In this document: piece by piece, positions 26,798 through 36,327 of the stretch
Position numbering within the stretch: position 1 is the stretch's first letter
Layout: each line of letters begins with the position of its first letter
NCBI RefSeq assembly: GCF_003385215.1
Contig: NZ_PQHW01000009.1
Span: 45,805 to 109,804, forward strand
Length of the DNA: 64,000 nt
Source: Amycolatopsis thermalba
GTDB lineage: Bacteria; Actinomycetota; Actinomycetes; Mycobacteriales; Pseudonocardiaceae
Reading direction: 5' to 3'
Program-made: the position numbers and the translations under genes
Notes under the pieces: model-generated
What the model saw: only the letters and a program-made list of their open reading frames with translations
Told to the model about the DNA's origin: nothing
The model's database searches: none

Positions 26798-27998
26798 CCG
26801 GCAGTTCGTGCACCCCGTAGATGTTCATGTCGGTGCGCAGCTTCACCTCGTTCGCGGGGATGGCGAGCCGGAGGTCCGGGAAGCGGCGCAGCAGCCCGCC
26901 GAACCCGGCACGCATCTCCAGGCGGGCCAGCTGCTGGCCGAGGCACTGGTGGACGCCGTGCCCGAAGGACATGTGACCGCGGGCGTTGCGGTGCACGTCC
27001 AGGGCGTCGGGTTCGTCGAAGCGCCGGGGGTCGCGGTTGGCGGACAACAGCGAGACCACCACCGTCGACCCCTGCGGGATCGTTTCGCCGCCGAGTTCGA
27101 GGTCCTCGGTGGCGTAGCGGTAGAAGACGTCGGCGACGGACAGGTAGCGCAGGAGTTCCTCGACCGCCCCGGGCACCAGTTCCGGGTTCGCCCGGAGTTC
27201 GGCCATCTGCTCGGGGTGCTCCAGGAGCGCGAAGGTGCCCAGCCCCAGCATGTTGGCGGTGGTCTCGTGCCCGGCGAGCAGCAGCAGGAAGGCGATGCCG
27301 GTCAGCTCCTCGATGCTGAGGTCGTCCTGGCGGGCCAGGTCGGACAGGATGTCCTCGCCGGGCTCGGCGCGCTTGCGGGTGACCAGCTCGCCCAGGTACC
27401 CGGTCAGCGCGCCGACCACGGCGATCTTCTCCTCCAGCCCGATGTCCTTGACCATGAACCGCGCGGCGTTGTGCTGGAAGGTCTCCCGATCCTCGTAGGG
27501 CACGCCGAGCAGCTCGCAGATCACCAGCGACGGCACCGGCAGCGCGAACTCCTTGACCAGGTCGACCGGCGGGGCGAGGCGCGCCATCTCGTCCAGGTGC
27601 CGCTCGGCGATCTCCTTGATGTGCTCTTCCAGTTGCTTCATCCGCTTGACCGTGAAGGCGCCGGTGAGCCTGCGCCGCAGCCGGGTGTGGTCCGGCGGGT
27701 CCATCGAGATGAACATGCCGGGCATCTGCGGGGACGGCTCGGTCTGCGGCGGCATGCCCGGGGTCGGGTACGGCACGTGGATGATGCCGAGGTCCAGGCG
27801 GGAGCTGAACCGGGTGTCGGCCAGGACCTGGCGGACCTCGTCGTAGCCGGTGACGAGCCAGCCCTCGTGGCCGTCCGGGAAGACCAGCGGGCAGACCGGG
27901 CGGGACTCGCGCAGGCGGGTGAACTCGCCGGGCGGGTCGAAGGGGCCGGCGTCGCGATCCGTGGGCAGGCCGTTCGGGATGGGAACCGTCTGAGTCAC
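26787..27998 (-). CDS. Cytochrome P450
   Basis: A 403-aa class I bacterial P450, CYP105-like in length and motifs: I-helix LLLLAGHETTANMLGLG, K-helix VEELLRYL with ExxR, and heme loop MSFGHGVHQCLGQQLARLEM with the Cys ligand. It monooxygenates a small molecule, using a ferredoxin not encoded here. Upstream lie three 11-bp-spaced direct repeats (28047-28075). No biosynthetic cluster surrounds it, so the role could be catabolic or resistance-related. Confidence 0.96.
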   Translation of the reverse strand: MTQTVPIPNGLPTDRDAGPFDPPGEFTRLRESRPVCPLVFPDGHEGWLVTGYDEVRQVLADTRFSSRLDLGIIHVPYPTPGMPPQTEPSPQMPGMFISMDPPDHTRLRRRLTGAFTVKRMKQLEEHIKEIAERHLDEMARLAPPVDLVKEFALPVPSLVICELLGVPYEDRETFQHNAARFMVKDIGLEEKIAVVGALTGYLGELVTRKRAEPGEDILSDLARQDDLSIEELTGIAFLLLLAGHETTANMLGLGTFALLEHPEQMAELRANPELVPGAVEELLRYLSVADVFYRYATEDLELGGETIPQGSTVVVSLLSANRDPRRFDEPDALDVHRNARGHMSFGHGVHQCLGQQLARLEMRAGFGGLLRRFPDLRLAIPANEVKLRTDMNIYGVHELPVTW

Positions 27999-28046
27999 CG
28001 GATGTCCTTTCGTGGCGGTTGCTGCGTCCCACGATCACCGGCCGTG

Positions 28047-28075
28047 CTGACACGAGGCTGACACGGCTCTGACAT
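28047..28075 (-). promoter_or_regulatory. Three direct heptamers at exact 11-bp spacing
   Basis: Read on the minus strand: ATGTCAG, then GTGTCAG twice, with four bases between units, 49-77 bases upstream of the P450 start. This layout is that of SARP/OmpR-type activator sites. Confidence 0.55.
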
Positions 28076-28449
28076 CACGATCGGGGCCGGTCGGCGAGCT
28101 TGAGCCACACGACACCGGCGATGATCACGGTGAGCCAGCACGCCTTGGCCAGGGTGAGGGTCTCGTCGAAGAAGACCGGGCCGAGCAGCGCGGCCCCGGC
28201 GGCGCCGATACCCGCCCAGACCGCGTAGCCGATGCCCACGTCGATGGTGCGCAGGGCGAGGCTCAGGGCGAACAGCGTCAGCAGGAAGAAGACGACCGCG
28301 ACGAGCGACCAGGAGAGCACGGTGAAGCCCTGGCTGCCGCCCACGGACAGCGCGTAGCCGATTTCGAAGACGCCGGCGAGCAGGAGGACGAGCCAGGCCC
28401 GGGCGCGGCGGGTGGTGGTGTTCGTGCGCGTGGCGGTGCCGGTCGACAT
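28075..28449 (-). CDS. SMR-family multidrug efflux subunit
   Basis: A 124-aa four-helix transporter subunit (EmrE/QacC type). The essential membrane Glu is in LLLAGVFEIGYALSVGG; AVWAGIGAAGAALLGPVFFD and LAKACWLTVIIAGVVWLKL follow. The N-terminal ~20 residues are Thr-rich and soluble. The adjacent second SMR gene (1-base spacing) suggests a heterodimer such as the EbrAB or YkkCD pairs. The MerR gene upstream probably controls both. Confidence 0.92.
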   Translation of the reverse strand: MSTGTATRTNTTTRRARAWLVLLLAGVFEIGYALSVGGSQGFTVLSWSLVAVVFFLLTLFALSLALRTIDVGIGYAVWAGIGAAGAALLGPVFFDETLTLAKACWLTVIIAGVVWLKLADRPRS

Positions 28450-28450
28450 G

Positions 28451-28771
28451 TCAGGCCACCCCGCTCAGCTGGAGGCCGACGACGCCGGCGATGACGGCGG
28501 CGATCCCGGCGATCTTGCGCCAGTCGAGACGCTGGCCGAAGAGGAGCACGCCGAGGACGACGATCCCGACGCCGGCGACGGAGGTCCAGATCGCGTAGCC
28601 GACGCCGACGTCGAAGGTCAGCAGCGCCAGGCTGAGCAGGTAGGTGGCGATGCCACCGCTGACCAGCGTGGCGACGGTCCAGCCGGGCCGGGTGAAGCCC
28701 TGGGCCTTGCCCGCGGAGATGGCGACGGTGATCTCGAAGATGACCGCGACACCGAGGTAGAGCCAATGCAC
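28451..28771 (-). CDS. SMR-family multidrug efflux subunit
   Basis: 106 aa: WLYLGVAVIFEITVAISAGK holds the conserved Glu, then TFDVGVGYAIWTSVAGVGIV and VLGVLLFGQRLDWRKIAGIA. The GTG at 28771 is chosen, with GAAAGGAC upstream; the frame opens 25 codons earlier through the promoter. It is the first gene of a two-subunit efflux operon. Substrates of such pairs are often quaternary ammonium compounds or dyes. Confidence 0.9.
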   Translation of the reverse strand: MHWLYLGVAVIFEITVAISAGKAQGFTRPGWTVATLVSGGIATYLLSLALLTFDVGVGYAIWTSVAGVGIVVLGVLLFGQRLDWRKIAGIAAVIAGVVGLQLSGVA

Positions 28772-28824
28772 GGCGGATGTCCTTTCACGGGGGTGGGTTG
28801 CGTGTGCGGCCCCTATCGTGAAAC

Positions 28825-28840
28825 TTGACACCGGTGTCAA
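28825..28840. promoter_or_regulatory. MerR-type operator/promoter
   Basis: Perfect palindrome TTGACACCGGTGTCAA between the MerR gene and the SMR pair. On the minus strand TTGACA is followed after 19 bases by TAGGGG, the long spacer that is the hallmark of MerR-activated promoters. Confidence 0.7.
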
Positions 28841-28872
28841 TTGCAAGAGTCGGACGGTCTGGAGGAGGCCTG

Positions 28873-29232
28873 ATGCGCATCGGTGAGCTGGCCGACGCCA
28901 CCGGGGTCAGCACCCGGTCCCTGCGGTACTACGAGGAGCAGGCCCTCATCCGCTCCGAGCGCACCCCCGGCGGGTGGCGCGACTTCGACAGCTCGATGGT
29001 CGAGCGGGTCGTCCTGATCCAGCACCTGTTCGCGGCCGGCCTGTGCAGCGCCACGATCAACGAACTGCTGCCCTGCCTGGAAGCCCCGCCCGAGGAACGC
29101 ACGGGGGCGATGGAGGAGTTGCTCGCCCAGCAGGCCGAGCGCCTGGAGGCCAAGCGCCGGGACATCGAGCGCGAGCTGGACATCCTGCGGGCGCTGCGCA
29201 ACGAGACGGCGCTGCCCGGCCACGCGGCTTGA
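28873..29232 (+). CDS. MerR-family transcriptional regulator
   Basis: 119 aa: RIGELADATGVSTRSLRYYE is the classical MerR winged helix, then LIRSERTPGGWRDFDSSMVE and the dimerisation helix LLAQQAERLEAKRRDIEREL. GGAGGAGG lies just before the ATG at 28873, which I prefer over the upstream frame. Divergent from the SMR pair. The ligand site may be hydrophobic, since drug-type MerR proteins sense the efflux substrate. Confidence 0.95.
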   Translation: MRIGELADATGVSTRSLRYYEEQALIRSERTPGGWRDFDSSMVERVVLIQHLFAAGLCSATINELLPCLEAPPEERTGAMEELLAQQAERLEAKRRDIERELDILRALRNETALPGHAA

Positions 29233-29271
29233 TCAGCGCCGCTGTGCCTTCGACTCGGCGCGGCAAGGCGC

Positions 29272-29937
29272 TCAGTTCAGGCGCAGTTTGGGCTTGTGCT
29301 CCAGGTGGGACAGCCCGTTCCAGGCGAGGTTGACCAGGTGCGCGGCGACCTCGTCGCGCTTGGGGCGGCGCGCGTCGAGCCACCACTGGCCGGTCAGGGC
29401 GACCATGCCGACGAGCGCCTGCGCGTAGAGCGGCGCCAGCTTGTCGTCGTAGCCGCGGGCGTCGAACTGCTGCGCGAGGATGTGCTCGACCTGCATCGCG
29501 ATGTCGTTGAGCAGCGTCGAGAACGTGCCGGAGACGCTGGCCACCGGCGAGTCGCGGACCAGGATGCGGAAGCCGTCGTGCGACTCCTCGACGTAGGACA
29601 GCAGCGCGCCGGCCGCCTGCTCGAGCATCGCCCGCGGGTGCCCACCGTACAAAGTGGACACCATGCGGTCGAGCAGGGACTGCATCTCGCGGTCGACGAC
29701 GACCGCGTAGATGCCTTCCTTGCCACCGAAGTGCTCGTACACCACGGGCTTGGAGACGTTGGCCCGGTGGGCGATCTCCTCGATGGAGGTACCGTCGAAG
29801 CCCTTCTCGGCGAAGAGCTTGCGGGCGACGTCGAGCAGTTGCTGCCGGCGTTCCGCGCCCGTCATCCGGACGCGTGACACCGGCCCCGGAGGCCGCACCC
29901 CGGTGGCCTCACGCTTCGCTCGACGTCGTCCCGCCAC
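29272..29937 (-). CDS. TetR-family transcriptional regulator
   Basis: 221 aa. Helix-turn-helix: RRQQLLDVARKLFAEKGFDG then TSIEEIAHRANVSKPVVYEH. The C-terminal ligand domain is helical. The N-terminal ~25 residues are basic. The start is 10 bases after the desaturase stop on the same strand, so the regulator probably controls the fatty-acid desaturase operon it belongs to, sensing an acyl-CoA. A palindrome upstream of the desaturase is a likely site. Confidence 0.93.
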   Translation of the reverse strand: MAGRRRAKREATGVRPPGPVSRVRMTGAERRQQLLDVARKLFAEKGFDGTSIEEIAHRANVSKPVVYEHFGGKEGIYAVVVDREMQSLLDRMVSTLYGGHPRAMLEQAAGALLSYVEESHDGFRILVRDSPVASVSGTFSTLLNDIAMQVEHILAQQFDARGYDDKLAPLYAQALVGMVALTGQWWLDARRPKRDEVAAHLVNLAWNGLSHLEHKPKLRLN

Positions 29938-29946
29938 TCGGAGAGA

Positions 29947-30891
29947 CTATTCGGTTGCCAGGCGGGCGAGCCGCTGCGGGGTGGGCCAGCGCACGTTGTG
30001 CACCCACCCGAGCTTCTCGAACGCCCAGATCACGCGGGCGGAAATGTCGATCTGCCCGCGCTTGACACCGTGCCGCGCCGAGGTCGGGTCGGCGTGGTGC
30101 AGGTTGTGCCACGACTCGCCGAAGGACAGGATCGCCAGCGGCCAGAAGTTGGCGGACTTGTCCCGCGCCGCGAACGGCCGCTCGCCGATCATGTGGCAGA
30201 CCGAGTTGACCGACCAGGTGACGTGGTGCAGCACGCACACCCGCACCAGACCGGCCCAGAAGAACGCGGTGACCGCGCCCCAGAACGACCAGGTGATCAG
30301 GCCGCCGAGCAGGGCGGGCAGGGTCAGCGTGAGCAGGGTCCACAGCGGGAACAGCTCGTCGACCTTCTTGATGGCCGGGTCCTTGAGCAGGTCCGGCGCG
30401 AAGCGCTCGGCGTTGCTCGTGTCCCGCTCGAACAGCCAGCCCATGTGGGCGTGCCAGAAGCCCTTGGCGATCGCCAGCGGCGAGGTGCCGAAGGCCCACG
30501 GCGAGTGCGGGTCGCCGTCGCGGTCGGAGAACGCGTGGTGGCGCCGGTGGTCGGCGACCCAGGTGATCACCGGGCCCTGCACCGCGAAGCTGCCCGCGAT
30601 GGCCAGCGCCACGCGCAGCCACGGCTTGGCCTTGAACGAGCCGTGCGTGAAGTAGCGGTGGTACGAGACGGTGATCCCGAGACCGCTGATGACGTAGAAG
30701 GCTATGAACAGCCCGACGTCCACCCAGCTCAGTCCCCACCCCCAAGCGAATGGCACGGCGGCGATGAGCGCGGCCAGCGGGAGTATCACGCCGAGGTAGA
30801 CCGAGAACTGAACACCGGCGCCTCGCTGACCGGCGATGACCGGCTTCGGGCCCTTGGTCTGAGGTGGTTCCATGACCGGAGTGGATGTCAT
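29947..30891 (-). CDS. Membrane acyl-CoA fatty acid desaturase
   Basis: A 314-aa di-iron delta-9-type desaturase. Histidine boxes are HRYFTHGSF, HRRHHAFSDRD and, near the end, SWHNLHHADPTS. Hydrophobic spans are LGVILPLAALIAAVPFAW, VGLFIAFYVISGLGITV and LLTLTLPALLGGLITWSFW. It introduces a double bond into acyl chains, altering membrane fluidity. It resembles mycobacterial DesA3. Electron donors are not adjacent. The ATG at 30891 is preferred (AGGAAGAAG upstream). Co-transcribed with the TetR gene. Confidence 0.95.
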   Translation of the reverse strand: MTSTPVMEPPQTKGPKPVIAGQRGAGVQFSVYLGVILPLAALIAAVPFAWGWGLSWVDVGLFIAFYVISGLGITVSYHRYFTHGSFKAKPWLRVALAIAGSFAVQGPVITWVADHRRHHAFSDRDGDPHSPWAFGTSPLAIAKGFWHAHMGWLFERDTSNAERFAPDLLKDPAIKKVDELFPLWTLLTLTLPALLGGLITWSFWGAVTAFFWAGLVRVCVLHHVTWSVNSVCHMIGERPFAARDKSANFWPLAILSFGESWHNLHHADPTSARHGVKRGQIDISARVIWAFEKLGWVHNVRWPTPQRLARLATE

Positions 30892-30947
30892 GCGCAACAC
30901 TTCTTCCTACCTGGGAAAACCTACAAAGGTCTGCCTTACCTACGTTT

Positions 30948-30960
30948 CCGTAAGTTACGG
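30948..30960. promoter_or_regulatory. Putative TetR operator at the desaturase gene
   Basis: Palindrome CCGTAAGTTACGG, about 57 bases upstream of the desaturase start, in a region that also has CTTACC and TACGTT. Likely bound by the TetR encoded in the same operon. Confidence 0.5.
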
Positions 30961-31038
30961 TACAGGAGGTTTTGCCCCCTGGGGAGACGTCTAAACACCC
31001 GACTCAACCCCAGGACTGGCGCGGTTTTCCGATGTCGC

Positions 31039-31044
31039 TATCCT
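31039..31044 (+). promoter_or_regulatory. Candidate -10 box of tRNA-Gln
   Basis: TATCCT ends 12 bases before the mature tRNA 5' end, the usual position of a -10 hexamer. A -35 is only weak (CTGGCG). Confidence 0.4.
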
Positions 31045-31056
31045 GACCAGGCACGA

Positions 31057-31128
31057 TCCGCCGTGGTGTAATTGGCAGCACCTCAGATTTTGGTTCTGAT
31101 AGTTCAGGTTCGAGTCCTGGCGGCGGAG
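31057..31128 (+). tRNA. tRNA-Gln (anticodon TTG)
   Basis: 72 nt forming a cloverleaf: acceptor arm TCCGCCG pairs with CGGCGGA with discriminator G, D-loop has TGGTGTAATTGGCAGCA, anticodon arm TCAGA/TCTGA with loop TTTTGGT, T-arm GGTTCGAGTCC. The anticodon TTG reads CAA (Gln). No CCA is encoded. It lies between the desaturase and the GGDEF gene. Confidence 0.97.
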
Positions 31129-31267
31129 CTGCCGTGCCCTACCCCGACGTGCCCGAAGGGGGTGCGCCACGCTGCAAGGCGAGAGCGGACAGAAGACCAG
31201 GCGGCCGGCACTGGCCGAGCTCTCCGATGCCTGGCTGGCCGGGCGCGCCCGGGAACTGATCGCGGCC

Positions 31268-32908
31268 GTGCAGCACACCGAGCACGGCGAGCAGCTGGAG
31301 ATCGTCCGCACGATGGACGAGCTGCTCGACGAGGCCCAGCGCCGCGGCGAACCGGTCCTGGTGTCCCAGCTCCTGCGGGCCGCCGCGCTGGGACGGCTGG
31401 TCACCCGCGGTCTCGCGGCCGAGGCCGAGCCCCTGCTCGACGAGATGCTGGCCCACACCCGCCGCCACGGCCTGGCGCTGTTCCGCGCCGACGCGCACGC
31501 GCTGCGCGGCCGCCGTCTCGTACTGGCCAAGCAGGAGGACGCGGCGCTGACCGAGATCGCCCGCGCGCTGGCGATCCTGGACGACTCGAACTCCCCGGAC
31601 ATGCACATGTCCCGCCGGGAGTGGGCCAAGACGCAGTCCAGCGCGCTGGTCGACTGCTGGATCGTGCTGAACCAGCTGGGCGTGTACGAGGCGGCCGAGG
31701 AGGTCATCGCCCGCGCCCACCAGGCCATCCGCGAGACCGCGGGCCCGCACGAAATCACCCTGCAGCTGATGAACCGCATCAAGATGCTGCTGGGCTGGGG
31801 CTTGCGGCTGGAGCGCGTCGAGCGGCACGAGGAGGCCGCGGCCAAGTTCAGCACGGCCGCGTCGATGGCGGTCGCGGTCGAGGCGCCGTTCGCCGAGTCG
31901 CTGTTCCCGCGGCGGATCGGCGTGCCTGCCGTGGACCAGGTCGGCGTGCTCGCGGCGGCTCTCGCGCTGGCCGCGCCGGACGGTTCGCACGCCGACCGGC
32001 TGCAGCGGCTGCTGATCGAGCCGGGCTACCCGCACGAGCAGGTCATCGTCACGATCGCGCTGGCCCGCTGCCTGGAGCAGACCGGCCAGCGCGACGACGC
32101 GCTCAAGGCGCTGTACGCGACCAAGCTCAACCTCGCCGAGGACAACTCGATGCCGTCGATGCGCCTGCACCTGATGCGGGAGATCGCGCGGCTGGACAGC
32201 GAGGCCGACAGCGAGGCGTCGCGTTCGCTGGCGGAGTACTCGGCCGCGCTGGAGGTCGAGCTGTGGCACATGCGCGAGTCGCAGCTGGCGACCCTGGACA
32301 CCCGCCGCGAGCACGAGCGGCTGTCCGCGCAGCACGGCGCGATCAGCCAGCAGGCGCTGCAGGACCCGCTGACCGGCCTGCCCAACCGGCGTGCGCTCGA
32401 CGAGCACCTGCGCACGCTGTCCGCGTCGACCACCGCCCAGCCGCTCGCGGTCGCGCTGATCGACCTGGACGGCTTCAAGGGCGTCAACGACCAGCACTCG
32501 CACGCGGAGGGCGACGACGTGCTGCGCGTGGTCGCCTCGACGCTGCGGGACGCGCTGCGCGGCGACGACATCGTGGCCCGCTACGGCGGTGACGAGTTCG
32601 TCGCGCTGCTGCCCGGGGCGCCGGTGTCGGCGGCCAAGCAGGCGCTCGGCCGCGCGGTCACCGCGGTCGACTCGCTGCCCCACCACCTCTCGCACGGGGT
32701 CACCCTGTCGGTGGGCCTGGTGTCGCTGCGCCCGCAGGAGCGCGCCGACCAGGTGCTGGCCCGTGCCGACGCGGCGATGTACCAGGCGAAACGCGGCGGC
32801 GGGAACCAGGTGGCGACGGCCCAGTCGGCGGCGGGCGAGCCCCATACCGCAGAGGCGGAACCCGGCCCGGACGGCGACCCGGAGTCGGCTGCCGGGGAAG
32901 ACACGTAG
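31268..32908 (+). CDS. GGDEF-domain diguanylate cyclase with TPR-like N-terminus
   Basis: At least 546 aa. The first ~340 residues are helical and repeat-like ([40 protein letters not shown]), resembling a sensory TPR region. The C-terminal domain starts [17 protein letters not shown], followed by inhibitory-site residues RGDD and the active GGDEF in [15 protein letters not shown]. It makes cyclic di-GMP. Coding-like sequence (ARRPALAELSDAWLAGRARE-type codons, high GC3) continues upstream to about 31172 without ATG, GTG or TTG, so a CTG start there is possible. glmU follows after 44 bases. Confidence 0.88.
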   Translation: MQHTEHGEQLEIVRTMDELLDEAQRRGEPVLVSQLLRAAALGRLVTRGLAAEAEPLLDEMLAHTRRHGLALFRADAHALRGRRLVLAKQEDAALTEIARALAILDDSNSPDMHMSRREWAKTQSSALVDCWIVLNQLGVYEAAEEVIARAHQAIRETAGPHEITLQLMNRIKMLLGWGLRLERVERHEEAAAKFSTAASMAVAVEAPFAESLFPRRIGVPAVDQVGVLAAALALAAPDGSHADRLQRLLIEPGYPHEQVIVTIALARCLEQTGQRDDALKALYATKLNLAEDNSMPSMRLHLMREIARLDSEADSEASRSLAEYSAALEVELWHMRESQLATLDTRREHERLSAQHGAISQQALQDPLTGLPNRRALDEHLRTLSASTTAQPLAVALIDLDGFKGVNDQHSHAEGDDVLRVVASTLRDALRGDDIVARYGGDEFVALLPGAPVSAAKQALGRAVTAVDSLPHHLSHGVTLSVGLVSLRPQERADQVLARADAAMYQAKRGGGNQVATAQSAAGEPHTAEAEPGPDGDPESAAGEDT

Positions 32909-32952
32909 GATCGGGCCCCGCCACCACCCGTCCCGGATTCGTTGGGAGTGCC

Positions 32953-34434
32953 GTGACCGGCCCGCTGAGCACCGTCATCCTCGCCGCGGGCGAGGGCACC
33001 CGGATGCGTTCGAACACCCCGAAGGTGCTGCACCCGCTGGCCGGGCGACCGCTGGTCGAGCACGCCGTCCGGGCCGCAGCCGGGCTCTCGCCGGACCACC
33101 TCGTGGTCGTCGTGGGACACGGCCGGGAGGCCGTCGCCGAGCACCTGGGCACGGTCGGCGAGGCGCTGGGGCGGCCGGTCGCGACCGCGGTGCAGGAGAA
33201 GCAGAACGGCACCGGCGACGCCGTTTCGTGCGCCTTGTCCGTTCTGCCCGAAGGACTTTCGGGCACGGTCGTCGTCAGCTACGGCGACGTCCCGTTGCTG
33301 GACACCGAAACCCTGGCCGCGCTGCTGGCCGAGCACCGCGAGAACGGCCACGCGGTGACCGTCCTGACCTCCGTGGTCGCCGACCCGACCGGCTACGGCC
33401 GGATCGTGCGCGACCCGGCCGGCGCGGTCACCGCGATCGTCGAGCAGAAGGACGCCACGCCCGAGCAGCTGGAGATCGACGAGATCAACTCGGGGGTGTA
33501 CGCGTTCGACGCGGCCGTCCTCGCCGACGCGCTGACCCGGCTGTCCACCGACAACGCGCAGGGCGAGCTGTACCTGACCGACGTGCCGGCGATCGCCCGC
33601 GGCGACGGCCGTGGCGTGGGCGCGCTCGTGGTGGACGACCCCTGGCTGACCGAGGGGGTCAACGACCGCATCCAGCTCGCCGCGATCGGCGCCGAGCTGA
33701 ACCGCCGCCTGGTGCAGCGCTGGCAGCGCGCCGGGGTCACCGTGGTGGATCCGGCGTCGGTGTGGCTGGACGTGGGCGTCGAGCTGGCCCGTGACGTCGT
33801 GATCGAGCCGGGCGTGCAGCTCAAGGGCGCGACGAAGGTCGGCGAGGGCGCGGTGATCGGGCCGGACACCACGCTGACCAACGTGACCGTCGGCGCCGGC
33901 GCCCAGGTGGTCCGCACGCACGGCTACGACTCCGAGATCGGCGAGGGCGCGAGCGTCGGCCCGTTCGCCTACCTGCGGCCGAACACCAAGCTGGGCACCA
34001 AGGGCAAGATCGGCACGTTCGTCGAGACCAAGAACGCCGACATCGGCACCGGCACGAAGGTGCCGCACCTGACCTACGTCGGGGACGCGACGATCGGGGA
34101 GTACAGCAACATCGGCGCGTCCAGCGTCTTCGTCAACTACGACGGCGTGCGCAAGCACCACACCACGATCGGCTCGCACGTCAAGACCGGGTCGGACAAC
34201 ATGTTCGTCGCGCCGGTCACCGTTGGTGACGGTGCGTACTCGGGCGCTGGCACTGTGATCAGGCGGAACGTCCCACCGGGGGCGCTGGCGGTGTCGACTG
34301 GACCACAGCGCAATATTGAAGGCTGGGTGCCTCGCCGCCGGCCGGGCACCCCTGCGGCGGAGGCGGCTCAGGCCGCGCTCGCCGCGCAGGAAAACCAGGA
34401 AGAGACCGAGCGGGAGTCGTCTGATGAGTCCTAA
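32953..34434 (+). CDS. glmU: Bifunctional GlmU
   Basis: 493 aa. N-terminal uridylyltransferase: [20 protein letters not shown] and [21 protein letters not shown]-terminal left-handed beta-helix acetyltransferase: [15 protein letters not shown] hexapeptides, [17 protein letters not shown] and [20 protein letters not shown]. It converts glucosamine-1-phosphate to UDP-GlcNAc for peptidoglycan. GTG start with GGGAG upstream. Its stop overlaps the prs start by 11 bases. Confidence 0.97.
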   Translation: MTGPLSTVILAAGEGTRMRSNTPKVLHPLAGRPLVEHAVRAAAGLSPDHLVVVVGHGREAVAEHLGTVGEALGRPVATAVQEKQNGTGDAVSCALSVLPEGLSGTVVVSYGDVPLLDTETLAALLAEHRENGHAVTVLTSVVADPTGYGRIVRDPAGAVTAIVEQKDATPEQLEIDEINSGVYAFDAAVLADALTRLSTDNAQGELYLTDVPAIARGDGRGVGALVVDDPWLTEGVNDRIQLAAIGAELNRRLVQRWQRAGVTVVDPASVWLDVGVELARDVVIEPGVQLKGATKVGEGAVIGPDTTLTNVTVGAGAQVVRTHGYDSEIGEGASVGPFAYLRPNTKLGTKGKIGTFVETKNADIGTGTKVPHLTYVGDATIGEYSNIGASSVFVNYDGVRKHHTTIGSHVKTGSDNMFVAPVTVGDGAYSGAGTVIRRNVPPGALAVSTGPQRNIEGWVPRRRPGTPAAEAAQAALAAQENQEETERESSDES

Positions 34435-35404
34435 GTCCGGCACGCCGAAGAAGAACCTCATGCTCTTCTCCGGCCGCGCACACCGGGAACTCGCGGAGGA
34501 GGTCGCGCAGCACCTCAACGTGACGATCACCCCGCAGACGGCGCACACGTTCGCCAACGGCGAGCTGTTCGTGCGCTTCGAGGAATCGGTCCGGGGCACG
34601 GACGCCTTCGTCATCCAGAGCCACACCACGCCCATCAACGAGTGGGTGATGGAGCAGCTGATCATGGTGGACGCGCTCAAGCGGGCCAGCGCCAAGCGCA
34701 TCACCGTGGTCATGCCGTTCTACCCGTACGCGCGGCAGGACAAGAAGCACAAGGGCCGCGAGCCGATCTCGGCCCGGCTGATCGCCGACCTGTTCAAGAC
34801 CGCGGGCGCCGACCGGATCATGACGGTCGACCTGCACACCGCGCAGATCCAGGGCTTCTTCGACGGGCCGGTGGACCACCTGTTCGCGCAGACCCTGCTG
34901 GCCGACCACATCAAGAAGACCTACGGCGACGCCGACATCGCCGTGGTCTCGCCGGACTCGGGCCGCGTGCGGCTGGCCGAGAAGTGGGCCGCGCAGCTGG
35001 GCGACCGGCCGATCGCGTTCATCCACAAGACGCGTGACCCCGACAAGCCGAACCAGGCCGTGGCCAACCGCGTCGTCGGCCAGGTCGAGGGCAAGCTGTG
35101 CATCCTGGTGGACGACATGATCGACACCGGTGGCACGATCGTGAAGGCCACCGACGCGCTGCTCGCCGAGGGCGCCGCGGACGTCGTCATCGCGACCACG
35201 CACGGCATCCTGTCCGACCCGGCCACCGAGCGGCTGTCCAACTGCAAGGCGCGCGAGGTCATCGTCACCAACTCGCTGCCGATCGCGCCGGAGAAGCACT
35301 TCGCGAACCTGACGGTCCTGTCGATCGCGCCGCTGCTGGCGGAGGCGATCCAGCAGGTGTTCGAGGACGGCTCGGTCACCAGCCTCTTCGACGGCAACGC
35401 CTGA
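34424..35404 (+). CDS. prs: Ribose-phosphate pyrophosphokinase
   Basis: 326 aa. Makes PRPP from ribose-5-phosphate and ATP for nucleotide, His and Trp synthesis. Motifs: [40 protein letters not shown] (ATP and flexible loop), [13 protein letters not shown] and the PRPP-binding loop [20 protein letters not shown]. The ATG at 34424 sits inside the glmU end, consistent with coupling. Confidence 0.97.
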   Translation: MSPKSGTPKKNLMLFSGRAHRELAEEVAQHLNVTITPQTAHTFANGELFVRFEESVRGTDAFVIQSHTTPINEWVMEQLIMVDALKRASAKRITVVMPFYPYARQDKKHKGREPISARLIADLFKTAGADRIMTVDLHTAQIQGFFDGPVDHLFAQTLLADHIKKTYGDADIAVVSPDSGRVRLAEKWAAQLGDRPIAFIHKTRDPDKPNQAVANRVVGQVEGKLCILVDDMIDTGGTIVKATDALLAEGAADVVIATTHGILSDPATERLSNCKAREVIVTNSLPIAPEKHFANLTVLSIAPLLAEAIQQVFEDGSVTSLFDGNA

Positions 35405-35414
35405 GTTCTCCCCC

Positions 35415-35453
35415 GGGCCTTCCGCCGCTGGCGAAACCAGCGGCGGAAGGCCC
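35415..35453. terminator. Terminator after prs
   Basis: A 17-bp perfect stem (GGGCCTTCCGCCGCTGG and its complement) with loop CGAAA, 11 bases past the prs stop. Confidence 0.85.
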
Positions 35454-35475
35454 GTTCCGTTCGTAGCGTCGGGGC

Positions 35476-36327
35476 ATGACCGACTTCCGTTTCGGTGTTT
35501 CCCTGCGGTTCCTGACCGGGCGTGACGACTGGGCGGCCAAGTGCCGTCGCGCCGAGGAGCTGGGCTACGACACCATCACCATCCCCGACCACCTGGGCAT
35601 GCCGGCCCCGTTCCCGGCTCTGGTGGCGGCCGCCCAGGCCACCGAGCGGGTGCGGGTCGGGCACCTGGTGCTCAACGCGCCCTTCTACAACCCGGTGCTG
35701 CTGGCCCGCGAGATCGAATCGACCGCGTTGCTCACCGGCGGCCGGCTGGACGTCGGGCTCGGGTCCGGGCACATGAAGTCCGAGTTCGACGACGCCGGGC
35801 TGCGGTTCGCGCCGCCCGCCGAGCGGATCGAGCACCTGGCCCGGACCGTGGACGTGCTGCGGGACCGCCTGGACGACGTGCCGCCGCTGCTGATCGCGGG
35901 CAACAGCGACGGGGTGTTGCGGCTGGCCGCGGAGCACGCCGACATCGTCGGCTTCGCCGGGCTGAAGCACGCGCGGGGCTTCCCGCCGGGCACGTTCGAC
36001 CTGGCCGGCGCGGACGAGCTGGACGAGCGGGTGGGGTTCGTGCGGTCGGCGAACACGCGGCCGCTGGAGTTCAACATGCTGATCCAGAACGTCGTGGTGG
36101 CCGACGATCCGGTGCCCGCGCTGACGGAGTGGCTCGCCGACGAGCCCGCCGAGCTGGGCTGGTCGGCGGAGCGGCTGGTGGCGGCGCCGCTGGCGCTGGC
36201 CGGGACGCCGGAGGAGATCGCCGCGAAGATCCGGGCGATGCGGGACCGGTGCGGGTTCACCTACTTCACGGTGTTCGAGATGTTCCTGGAGGAGTTCGCG
36301 CCGGTGATCGCGCTCCTACGGTCCTAG
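35476..36327 (+). CDS. LLM-class F420-dependent oxidoreductase
   Basis: A 283-aa TIM-barrel enzyme: FRFGVSLRFLTGRDDWAAKC, RAEELGYDTITIPDHLGMPA, RVRVGHLVLNAPFYNPVLLA, GGRLDVGLGSGHMKSEFDDA. The end (RAMRDRCGFTYFTVFEMFLE) fits the TIGR03621-like subgroup. Substrate unknown. Its end overlaps the convergent lipoprotein by 12 bases. Not related in operon to prs, given the terminator. Confidence 0.9.
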   Translation: MTDFRFGVSLRFLTGRDDWAAKCRRAEELGYDTITIPDHLGMPAPFPALVAAAQATERVRVGHLVLNAPFYNPVLLAREIESTALLTGGRLDVGLGSGHMKSEFDDAGLRFAPPAERIEHLARTVDVLRDRLDDVPPLLIAGNSDGVLRLAAEHADIVGFAGLKHARGFPPGTFDLAGADELDERVGFVRSANTRPLEFNMLIQNVVVADDPVPALTEWLADEPAELGWSAERLVAAPLALAGTPEEIAAKIRAMRDRCGFTYFTVFEMFLEEFAPVIALLRS

